From the NCBI RefSeq assembly GCF_001295925.1, contig NZ_LJHQ01000033.1, positions 1 to 63,631 on the forward strand: 63,631 bases of DNA, given 5' to 3'. A program made the position numbers and the translations under genes. This document shows, in pieces, positions 57,332 to 63,631 of the stretch; the stretch's first letter is position 1, and every line of letters starts with the position of its first letter. This DNA is from Allobosea sp. AAP35 (lineage in GTDB: Bacteria; Pseudomonadota; Alphaproteobacteria; Rhizobiales; Beijerinckiaceae). Below the pieces are notes generated by a model that searched no databases, was not told where the DNA came from, and saw only the letters and a program-made list of their open reading frames with translations.

Positions 57332-57457
57332 ATGAAATCATTTGTCGCCGCTGTCGCCGTCGCCGCCATCCTGGCCTTCGGGGCGAGCCTCGTCCTGAAC
57401 GACTATTTCCAGAAGCCGGTCGAAGTCGCGTTCGCGACCAGCGGCGTCAGGCTCTGA
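57332..57457 (+). CDS. Very small membrane or exported peptide (41 residues)
   Basis: Opens MKSFVAAVAVAAILAFGASL, a single hydrophobic helix after a lone Lys, then VLNDYFQKPVEVAFATSGVRL. A strong ribosome site GGGGGAAG lies eight bases before the ATG. Too short for most gene callers. The tail is acidic-neutral and could be periplasmic; function unknown. It stands alone between mobA and a palindromic repeat. Confidence 0.6.
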   Translation: MKSFVAAVAVAAILAFGASLVLNDYFQKPVEVAFATSGVRL

Positions 57458-57484
57458 GGCGCCCGTCCTCGAACATCAGGTACG

Positions 57485-57597
57485 GTCATTCCGGACAAGC
57501 GGCGAAGCCGCGCCGATCCGGGATCCATCCCTGAACATCTGCAGATAGCGTTCCGGAATGGATCCGGGTTCTCCGCTTCGCTGCGCCCGGGATGACC
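57485..57597. repeat. Palindromic intergenic repeat, type B
   Basis: GTCATTCCGGACAAGCGGCG with an internal hairpin, then GATCCGGGATCCATCCCTGA opposite TTCCGGAATGGATCCGGGTT, closed by CTGCGCCCGGGATGAC. Lies between the small peptide gene and the convergent Mrp gene. Confidence 0.8.
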
Positions 57598-57628
57598 ACC
57601 GCAGGGTCTCTGGGGTGTGTATTTCCCC

Positions 57629-58774
57629 TCACTCGATGACAATGCGTGGCGCGGCCCTGACCGCCCCGCCAGCCATCGACGCCATCACCTGCCGCGCGAT
57701 GCCGAGATAGGCCTGCGCATGGGCTGAATCCGGGTCGCTCGCAACGATCGGCCGGCCCGAATCGGAGGTCTCGCGGATCGGCATGGCCAGCGGCACCTCG
57801 CCGAGGAAGGGCACGCCGAGCCGCTGCGCCTCATGCCGCGCCCCGCCATGGGCGAAGATGTCCGAGCGCGTGCCGCATTCCGGGCAGATGAAGTAGCTCA
57901 TGTTCTCGACGATGCCGAGGATCGGCACCTCCACCCTCTTGAACATCGCGACGCCGCGCCGCGCATCGAGCAGCGCCAGATCCTGCGGCGTCGAGACGAT
58001 CACGGCGCCGGCCAGCGGCGTCTGCTGCGCCATGGTCAGCTGCGCATCGCCGGTGCCGGGCGGCATGTCGACGACCAGCACGTCGAGCTCGCCCCAGGCG
58101 ACCTCGCGCAGCATCTGGGTGATCGCCGAGATCACCATCGGCCCGCGCCAGATCATCGGCGTCTCCTCGTCGATGAGGAAGCCGATCGACATGATCTTCA
58201 GCCCATAGGCCTCCATCGGCGCCAGCGTCCGGCCCGAAACCAGGCGCGGTTTGCCGGTGATGCCGAAGATCTTCGGCACGGAAGGGCCATAGATGTCGGC
58301 ATCGAGGACGCCGACCTTCAGCCCCAGCACGCTGAGCGCCACCGCGAGATTGGCGGTGGTGGTCGATTTGCCGACGCCGCCCTTGCCCGACGCCACCGCG
58401 ATGATCTGCTTGACGCCGGGCACCCCGGCCGCCTTCGGCGTCGGGCCGCCAGGAGTCGCACCGGGACCGGCGCCGGGTGCCGGCCGCTGCGCCTGTTGGC
58501 GCGCCTGCGCAGCGGCAGAGGATGGCGCCTTGTCGGCGGTCAGCCCGACCAGGACCTGCGATACGCCCGGCAGCCCAGAGACGGCGCTTTCGGCGGCCTT
58601 GCGCACCGGCTCCATCGCGGCGGCTTCGGTGGCATCGATGCCGATCGCGAAGATCACCTTGCCGCCATCGATCAGGATATCGGCGACGCGGCCGGATGCG
58701 GAAAGCGACTGGCCGCTGGCGGGCAGCTTCACCAGGTCGAGCGCGCGCAGGATGTCGGCTTGGGTCAGCGCCAT
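57629..58774 (-). CDS. Mrp/NBP35-family iron-sulfur carrier ATPase (ApbC)
   Basis: A 381-residue protein. An N-terminal MIP18-like (DUF59) domain occupies residues 1-90, a Pro/Gly/Ala-rich linker 90-120, then the deviant Walker A VASGKGGVGKSTTTANLAVAL near 127, VDMPPGTGDAQLTMAQ near 230 and the cluster-binding CxxC in MSYFICPECGTRSDIF near 293. Such proteins carry and deliver [4Fe-4S] clusters to apo-enzymes. Its place beside fdhD, mobA and a polyferredoxin suggests supply to a formate dehydrogenase, although Mrp is also a housekeeping gene. Confidence 0.94.
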   Translation of the reverse strand: MALTQADILRALDLVKLPASGQSLSASGRVADILIDGGKVIFAIGIDATEAAAMEPVRKAAESAVSGLPGVSQVLVGLTADKAPSSAAAQARQQAQRPAPGAGPGATPGGPTPKAAGVPGVKQIIAVASGKGGVGKSTTTANLAVALSVLGLKVGVLDADIYGPSVPKIFGITGKPRLVSGRTLAPMEAYGLKIMSIGFLIDEETPMIWRGPMVISAITQMLREVAWGELDVLVVDMPPGTGDAQLTMAQQTPLAGAVIVSTPQDLALLDARRGVAMFKRVEVPILGIVENMSYFICPECGTRSDIFAHGGARHEAQRLGVPFLGEVPLAMPIRETSDSGRPIVASDPDSAHAQAYLGIARQVMASMAGGAVRAAPRIVIE

Positions 58775-58871
58775 GGTCTAGGAACTCCAGGTCAATCTCA
58801 GCCCTCATCCTGAGAGCCCGGCCTTAATCGAAACCAACACAGCCAAGGCTTCGGCCTGCCAGTTTCGGCGC

Positions 58872-58980
58872 CGTCATTCCGGACCAGCCGCGAAGCGGCG
58901 CCGATCCGGAATCCATCACAGGGCACTGTCGCGCTTTACGATGGATTCCGGGTCTGCGCTTCGCTGGCCCGGAATGACGG
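58872..58980. repeat. Palindromic intergenic repeat, type B
   Basis: CGTCATTCCGGACCAGCCGC, an internal GCGAAGCGGC hairpin, CGATCCGGAATCCATC opposite GATGGATTCCGGGTCT, and a closing GGCCCGGAATGACGG. Fills part of the 285-base gap between the Mrp and TusA genes; nothing else is recognised there. Confidence 0.8.
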
Positions 58981-59059
58981 CGAGAGAAACATCACGGTCG
59001 GGATCCTGAAGTCACAAGATCTCTCTCCGGTCAGCGCGCTCGTCTGCGTCGAGGCTCAC

Positions 59060-59284
59060 TTAAGCCTTGCGGATCAGGAAGACGAGCAATTCATCCTCGC
59101 TGCGGCTCTCTTCGATCGCATCGCCGGTTTCGCGCAGCAGGTTGGGGATGTCGATCGCCGCCATCGGATCGGTGCATTCGACCAGAAACAGCGTCCCCTG
59201 CGCCGCGCTCTTCAGCGCCTTGCGCACCCGCAGGGCGGGCAGGGGGCATTTCAGGCCGCGCAGATTGAGCGGGGTGGCAGTCAT
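59060..59284 (-). CDS. TusA-family sulfur carrier protein
   Basis: A 74-residue sulfur relay protein. The signature LRGLKCPLPALRVRKAL holds the active Cys13, followed by LFLVECTDPMAAIDIPNL. TusA-like proteins carry persulfide sulfur for tRNA thiolation or for molybdenum-cofactor sulfuration; beside fdhD the latter is attractive (inference). The start MTATPLNL at 59284 is set by family length. Divergent from the WD40-cytochrome gene across 103 bases. Confidence 0.88.
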   Translation of the reverse strand: MTATPLNLRGLKCPLPALRVRKALKSAAQGTLFLVECTDPMAAIDIPNLLRETGDAIEESRSEDELLVFLIRKA

Positions 59285-59387
59285 GGGCGGGAACCGGTTG
59301 CTGTGGTGGCGCTTCATAGGATGGTGCGTCGGGGCGGGGCAACTGGCCGCTTTGTCACGGCGCCAGCCCCGCGCCATGATGGAACCC

Positions 59388-60662
59388 ATGCGTACCCTGC
59401 TTCAGCCTCTCGTGCTTCTTGCCGTCCTCATCCAGCCCGTCTCCGCCCAGGAACTGCGCGGCCATGGCGGCCCGGTGCGCGCCATCGCGGTGTCGCCCGA
59501 CGGCCGCTCGGCGATGACCGGGTCCTTCGACCAGTCGGCGATCCTCTGGAACCTGTCCGCCGGCACGGCCGCGGCGGTGCTGCGCTTCCATCAGGGCGCG
59601 GTCAACGCGGTCGTCGCCGGCCCGGGCCTGGGCTTCGCGACCGGCGCCGAGGATGGCCGCATCGCGCTCTGGCGTGGCGAAGCGGCTGTGCCGGCGCAGG
59701 TCCTCGAGGGGCATAAGGGCCCCGTCGCCGCGCTCGCCACCACCCCCGATGGCAGCCAGATCGCCTCCGCGTCCTGGGACGGGACCGTCCGTGTGACCTC
59801 GCTCCGCGACGGAACGGTGCGCGTGCTCGAAGGCCATCAGGGCCCGGTCAACGGCGTCGCCTTCTTGCCCGGCGGCGGCCTCGTCAGCGCCGGCTATGAC
59901 GCGACGCTGCGGATCTGGTCGGCGGATGGTGGCACTGAGCGCGTCGTCACCTTGCCGGCACCGCTGAACGGCGTCGTGGTCGCGCCGGACGGCGAGATCG
60001 CGGTGGCCTCAGCTGATGGGCGCCTGAGGCTGTTTTCGCCGCAGGGCGAGGCCCGCGCCGAGATCGCCGTCGGCGACACGCCGCTGATCGCGCTGGCGCT
60101 TTCCGCCGATGGCGCGACGCTCGCCGCCGGCGGCCTGCGCGGGCAGGTCGCGCTGATCGACCGGGGCGCGCGCCGCATCCGCGCCACGCTGGTCGGGCCT
60201 GGCCTGCCGGTCTGGTCGCTCGCCTTCCTGCCCGATGGCCGCCAGATCCTCTCGGGCGGCGCCGACCGGCTCGTGCGGCGCTGGAACGCGGTCACCGGCG
60301 AGCATATCGGCACGGTCGTGCCGCGCGCGGGCGCCGATGTGCTGGCGGCGTTCAACGGCGAGCGCGGCGCGCAGGTCTTCCGCGCCTGCGCCGCCTGCCA
60401 CACGCTGACGCCGTCGGACGGCAACCGCGCCGGGCCGACGCTGCACGGGATCTTCGGCCGCCGCATCGCCAGTGCGCCGGGCTACGCCTATTCCGAGGCC
60501 TTCAAGACGATGGATATCGTCTGGACCAAGGAGACCGTGGCGAAGCTCTTCGAGATCGGCCCCAGCGCCTATACGCCCGGCACCAAGATGCCGGAGCAGA
60601 CGATCGGCCCGGCGGAGGATCGCCAGGCGCTGGTCGACTGGCTGGAGAAGGTGACGCAGTGA
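59388..60662 (+). CDS. Exported WD40-repeat/cytochrome c fusion protein
   Basis: A 424-residue protein. The signal peptide is MRTLLQPLVLLAVLIQPVSA. Residues 22-315 contain about seven WD40 blades, for instance GHGGPVRAIAVSPDGRSAMTG, EGHKGPVAALATTPDGSQIAS and GPVNGVAFLPGGGLVSAGYD. The C terminus (about 325-424) is a class I cytochrome c: heme motif CAACH, then LHGIFGRRIASAPGYAYSEAF and the distal Met in GTKMPEQ. Periplasmic. A propeller joined to a heme domain suggests docking plus electron transfer, perhaps with a periplasmic dehydrogenase from the same neighbourhood (inference). Confidence 0.9.
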   Translation: MRTLLQPLVLLAVLIQPVSAQELRGHGGPVRAIAVSPDGRSAMTGSFDQSAILWNLSAGTAAAVLRFHQGAVNAVVAGPGLGFATGAEDGRIALWRGEAAVPAQVLEGHKGPVAALATTPDGSQIASASWDGTVRVTSLRDGTVRVLEGHQGPVNGVAFLPGGGLVSAGYDATLRIWSADGGTERVVTLPAPLNGVVVAPDGEIAVASADGRLRLFSPQGEARAEIAVGDTPLIALALSADGATLAAGGLRGQVALIDRGARRIRATLVGPGLPVWSLAFLPDGRQILSGGADRLVRRWNAVTGEHIGTVVPRAGADVLAAFNGERGAQVFRACAACHTLTPSDGNRAGPTLHGIFGRRIASAPGYAYSEAFKTMDIVWTKETVAKLFEIGPSAYTPGTKMPEQTIGPAEDRQALVDWLEKVTQ

Positions 60663-60668
60663 CCCGCT

Positions 60669-60800
60669 GTCATTCCGGGGCATCGCGCAGCGATGAACCC
60701 GGAACCCACGACCGGGTACGCCGTCGGCGATAAACCTCATCAGCCGCTCACCCAGTCGTGGGTTCCGGGTTCGCGGCGTTGCCGCGCCCCGGAATGACAG
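60669..60800. repeat. Palindromic intergenic repeat, type C
   Basis: Inverted ends TGTCATTCCGGGGC and GCCCCGGAATGACA (the first spelled with CATC following, the second preceded by GCCGC), and GAACCCGGAACCCACGACCG pairing with GTCGTGGGTTCCGGGTTC. 132 bases; occupies the whole gap between two convergent genes. Same design as the copy at 43884-44010. Confidence 0.85.
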
Positions 60801-60807
60801 GCTGGGC

Positions 60808-62865
60808 CTACTGCAACGGGTCTTCCCCGCGCTTGGCCCGCTCGCGCAGATAATCCTCTGTGGTGCGCACCGGCGGGCGCTGCGGCGAGAGATGCGGGTC
60901 GAAGCTTTCGTTGACGACGACCTCGACGCGGCAATCCTCGCACATCTTCAGAACCGAGATGCGCTTGGCCGCGTCGCCCGAAAACATCCAGTGCTTGTTC
61001 TCGAGCTTGGCGGTGATCTTCTCGATCGTGCTGCGGACGCCGAAGGGCTTGGCGCAAGCGATGCAGTGGAACGGCTCCTCCTGCTTGATCACGCGCCGGC
61101 CGCCCTTCCAGGCATCGAAATCGATGCGCGGCTCCAGCGTGATCACCCGCTCCGGACAGGTCGCCTCGCACAGCCCGCACTGCACGCAGAGATCCTCCTG
61201 GAAGCTCAGCGTCGGCCGCTCGGGATCATCAGACAGGGCCTGGACCGGGCAGGCGGAGACGCAGGCCAGGCAGAGTGTGCAGCCATCCGTGTCGACATGC
61301 ACGGTACCGAACGGCGCGCGCGGCGGCATCGCGACAGCAGCCACCGGCACCGGCGACGCGGCCTGCAACTCGCCGATGGTCTGGCGCAGCAGCGGCCGGC
61401 CTTCGCCCATCGGACGGAAGCGTGCCGGCTTGGGCGAGACGGTGCCGGGCGCGAGCCGGGACAGCGCCGCCGCCAGCTGATCGGGATCGTCGGTCTCGAT
61501 CAGCCCGATGCGGTCGGGCCCGAAGCCGAGCGCGCCAGCCAGCGTATCGGCATAGGCAAGGTTGCGCTGCAGCCCCGAAAGATCGTGCTTGGGCCGGGCC
61601 CGGCCGAGCACGCGCACCGCGCTCGCGCCGAATGAGAGCGCGGCGGCGAAGGTCTCGAGCCCGAGCTGGGTGATTTCGTTGACCCGCAGCGGCAGCACGC
61701 GGGCCGGCAGCCCCTCGCCGAATCGCGCGAGTGCGTCGATCAGCGCCTCGCCATGCTCGCCATCATGCAGCAGCACGACCGCCTCGCGCCCGCCTGCTTC
61801 CGCATAGGTGGTCAAGAGCGTGCGCAGCCGGCGCAGCAGCGCGTCGGTCGGCGGCAGGGCATAGGTCACCGCGCCGGTCGGGCAGACGGCGGCGCAGGCG
61901 CCGCAGCCGGCGCAGATCTCGGCCGAGATCGCGACATGGTCGCCATGGGGTGTGATCGCGCCGGTCGGGCAGAGTTCGAGGCAGCGCGTGCAGCCGGTCT
62001 TCTTCGAGCGCGAATGCGCGCAGAGCTCCTCGTTCAGCCGTACATAATTCGGCTTGTCGAACTCGCCGACGAGGTGGCCTGCCTCCGCGATCAGCTTTTC
62101 GATCGCGGCCGGGCTGCCCGGGTCGGCGCGCAGATAACCGGCGCGCAGTTCGCCAGCCGGGAACAGCGGTGTGCCGCCGGAAACGTCGATGACGATGTCG
62201 CAATGGGAGGTCGCGCCGTTGCGCGGTTCGCCAAAGATCAGCTTCGACCGCGAGGAGGGGGCCGGGGCGGCATAATCGTCGATGCGCAGTTCGAAGGCCC
62301 CTAACCACCCGGTCGCGATCGTGACCGTGCCCTTGAGCACCGGCGTGTCGTCCACGCGCGGCGGCGTGATCTCGCCCGGCCGACTGAGCAGGATGGTGAC
62401 GTCGAGATGCTCGGCCAGGCGCTGCCCGACCGAAAGCGCGACCTCGTCGCGGCCATAAACCAGGGCGACGCCCTTGCTGGTCAGGGTGGTGAAGGAGACC
62501 GGCGGCATCGGCTCGGCGGCGGCGGCCAGCAGCGCCGCCATCTTCGGGCCCGCCGCCTTGGCCTCGCGCGACCAGCCTGCGGTCTCGCGAATATTGGCGA
62601 AGACGAGATCGCCGGCATAATCGAGATCGGCTGCGATCTCCTCAAACAGCGGCGCTTCCTGCGTGCAGCCGACGGTGATGGCCGCGCTTTCGCCGAGCGC
62701 CCGCGTGAACAGCTCGGTCTGCGTCCGGCAGAGCTGCCGCGCGCTGCGGATGTCCCCACCCTTGCAGCCGCGGCCGAGCGCGGCGCCGTCGAGCGGCATC
62801 GTGTCCTCGCAGGAACACACCATCAGCGTGCGGGTGGCGTTCTGCGGGGGAGGGGCGGGCATCAT
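60808..62865 (-). CDS. Large 4Fe-4S polyferredoxin, formate-dehydrogenase-associated
   Basis: A 685-residue iron-sulfur protein. The N terminus has a Cys-rich MVCSCEDTM and GCKGGDIRSARQLC block. A first two-cluster ferredoxin is near residue 270-310 (CTRCLELCPTG, CAGCGACAAVCPTG) and a second near 520-575 (CTLCLACVSACPVQ, CVQCGLCEATCPE). A C-terminal pair CIAC...CEDCR near 600-645 may bind metal. The middle resembles HdrA/MvhD-type linker sequence. The start MMPAPPPQ at 62865 is set by the divergent gene; the frame reads on to 63624 as shadow. This protein recurs with formate dehydrogenase genes of rhizobia (recollection); function unproven, probably electron transfer or cluster delivery. Confidence 0.85.
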   Translation of the reverse strand: MMPAPPPQNATRTLMVCSCEDTMPLDGAALGRGCKGGDIRSARQLCRTQTELFTRALGESAAITVGCTQEAPLFEEIAADLDYAGDLVFANIRETAGWSREAKAAGPKMAALLAAAAEPMPPVSFTTLTSKGVALVYGRDEVALSVGQRLAEHLDVTILLSRPGEITPPRVDDTPVLKGTVTIATGWLGAFELRIDDYAAPAPSSRSKLIFGEPRNGATSHCDIVIDVSGGTPLFPAGELRAGYLRADPGSPAAIEKLIAEAGHLVGEFDKPNYVRLNEELCAHSRSKKTGCTRCLELCPTGAITPHGDHVAISAEICAGCGACAAVCPTGAVTYALPPTDALLRRLRTLLTTYAEAGGREAVVLLHDGEHGEALIDALARFGEGLPARVLPLRVNEITQLGLETFAAALSFGASAVRVLGRARPKHDLSGLQRNLAYADTLAGALGFGPDRIGLIETDDPDQLAAALSRLAPGTVSPKPARFRPMGEGRPLLRQTIGELQAASPVPVAAVAMPPRAPFGTVHVDTDGCTLCLACVSACPVQALSDDPERPTLSFQEDLCVQCGLCEATCPERVITLEPRIDFDAWKGGRRVIKQEEPFHCIACAKPFGVRSTIEKITAKLENKHWMFSGDAAKRISVLKMCEDCRVEVVVNESFDPHLSPQRPPVRTTEDYLRERAKRGEDPLQ

Positions 62866-63003
62866 CGGCAAACTTATCCTTGGACCTGGCCGGGAGAGCG
62901 TCTTTTCGTCTCTCTTGCGGATTCGAACGCATATATGGAATTGGAGGCGTTCAAAAGAAACGAACGATGCGCACTTCGTCGCGCCATCGGAGGAATTGCC
63001 GCC

Positions 63004-63631
63004 ATGGCCGTGAGCGCCCCGCGTCCTGACGATCTGCGCCGCGAGCCGGTCCTGCCCCCGGGCTTCTCGCTCGTGGCCCTGCGCGAATCGGGCGACGCCT
63101 TCGCCCATGCCTGCGCCATCGCCTCGGAAGCCGGCGCCGCGACGCTGGTCTGGACGCGGCGCTTCGACATCATCGAGTTTGCGGTGGTCCTCGAGCCGGA
63201 CAATCCGCTGCGCGAGGCGCGGCTCGCCCATTATCTCGCAATGAATGCACTCGCCGATGCGCTGGCCGTCTACAGCCCGCCCGAGCGGCCGATCCTGTTT
63301 CGCTGGCCTGACGCGCTGATCTACGATCTCGGCCTGATCGGCGGCGGCCGGCTCGCCTGGCCCGACGCCTGCGGCGAGGATGAGGTGCCAGACTGGATCG
63401 TGTTCGGCGCGATGTTGCGCGCCACCACGATGACGCCCTTCGCCATGGGACAGGTCGGCGTCGGCATGGCCGAGGAGGGCTTCGAGGAGATCGATGCCGT
63501 CGATCTGATCGAGGCGTTCTCGCGGCATCTGATGCTCGCCGTCACGCGCTGGCAGAGCGCCGGCCCCAGGGCCACAGTGCTGCGCTGGCTCGACCGGCTC
63601 GACAAGGTCGTCGGCACCCGCCACGGCATCG
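63004..63631 (+). CDS. Biotin/lipoate-protein-ligase-like protein (partial, runs off the window)
   Basis: At least 209 residues with no stop before the window ends. The start at 63004 has a strong GGAGGAA site. The sequence has the LplA/BirA-like pattern: LPPGFSLVALRESGDAF, EAGAATLVWTRRFDIIEFAVVLEPD, then LFRWPDALIYDLGLIGGGRLAWPD, where the lysine-bearing loop of true ligases would be. These divergent family members commonly sit beside the polyferredoxin in formate dehydrogenase clusters. I do not see the catalytic Lys with confidence, so it may not be an active ligase. Divergent from the polyferredoxin across 138 bases. Confidence 0.75.
   Translation, partial: MAVSAPRPDDLRREPVLPPGFSLVALRESGDAFAHACAIASEAGAATLVWTRRFDIIEFAVVLEPDNPLREARLAHYLAMNALADALAVYSPPERPILFRWPDALIYDLGLIGGGRLAWPDACGEDEVPDWIVFGAMLRATTMTPFAMGQVGVGMAEEGFEEIDAVDLIEAFSRHLMLAVTRWQSAGPRATVLRWLDRLDKVVGTRHGI

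Noticed and set aside
62866..63003. Riboswitch or operator in the divergent polyferredoxin/ligase-like promoter region
   Set aside because: A GAGAG...CTCTC pair near 62894-62914 and an AT-rich CATATATGG near 62931 are visible, but neither is long or symmetrical enough to call.

Overview
This 63.6 kb window is high-GC, densely coded DNA with the look of an alphaproteobacterial (Hyphomicrobiales/Rhizobiales) chromosome. Bosea or a near relative is my guess by gene content, not by any search. Signs are a complete hut pathway with hutF plus hutG, three periplasmic-binding-protein transport operons, an intracellular PHB depolymerase with a cysteine nucleophile, EcfG-type (GGAAC-N16/17-CGTT) stress promoters, and many short palindromic intergenic repeats. 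I see no tRNA, rRNA, CRISPR array, transposase or phage gene.

Layout. 0-9.4 kb: amidohydrolase, acyl-CoA dehydrogenase and acetylpolyamine-deacetylase-like genes; a TPP-dependent acetolactate-synthase-like enzyme; an SsuABC/TauABC-like importer; a FadR-type GntR regulator. 9.5-12.7 kb: a TRAP transporter (dctPQM). 12.7-13.5 kb: a Phd/PIN toxin-antitoxin pair. 13.5-21.1 kb: the histidine-utilization locus, hutU-hutG-hutH-hutI on the minus strand, divergent from hutF-hutC. 21.1-25.3 kb: an envelope/stress group (glycine-zipper lipoprotein, PRC-barrel protein, lone transglutaminase-like protein, lipid kinase, PAP2 phosphatase, small membrane protein). 25.4-29.0 kb: PHB depolymerase, GST, aldehyde dehydrogenase. 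29.0-29.7 kb: parD with a parE interrupted by an in-frame stop. 29.8-32.1 kb: quinone-oxidoreductase-like protein and pobA. 32.2-39.1 kb: a three-gene transglutaminase / circularly permuted ATP-grasp-alpha-E / DUF2126 operon, the best candidate here for an experimentally undescribed system. 39.3-44.8 kb: a Dpp/Nik-type ABC importer. 44.9-47.8 kb: zwf-pgl-eda (Entner-Doudoroff without edd). 47.9-53.2 kb: amino-acid and amide catabolism (LhgO-like oxidase, M20 amidohydrolase, cupin, threonine-dehydratase-like enzyme, ArgE-like deacetylase). 53.2-54.4 kb: O-antigen-ligase-like membrane protein. 54.7-63.6 kb: a molybdoenzyme/formate-dehydrogenase maturation neighbourhood (DUF2478, fdhD, PH-like membrane protein, mobA, Mrp ATPase, TusA, WD40-cytochrome c fusion, large polyferredoxin, lipoate-ligase-like protein cut by the window end); the dehydrogenase itself is outside the window.

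How it works together. Uptake systems feed small organic acids, amino acids and peptides into peripheral catabolism. The hut genes take histidine to glutamate by the formylglutamate route, and twin palindromes between hutI and hutF look like HutC operators. A near-identical palindrome lies 13 kb away upstream of the first ABC importer. In all three importer operons a strong hairpin or repeat follows the binding-protein gene and precedes the permease genes. Two divergent envelope genes have matched EcfG-type promoters. Start codons were chosen by Shine-Dalgarno match and homology; many longer upstream frames exist only because the DNA is GC-rich.
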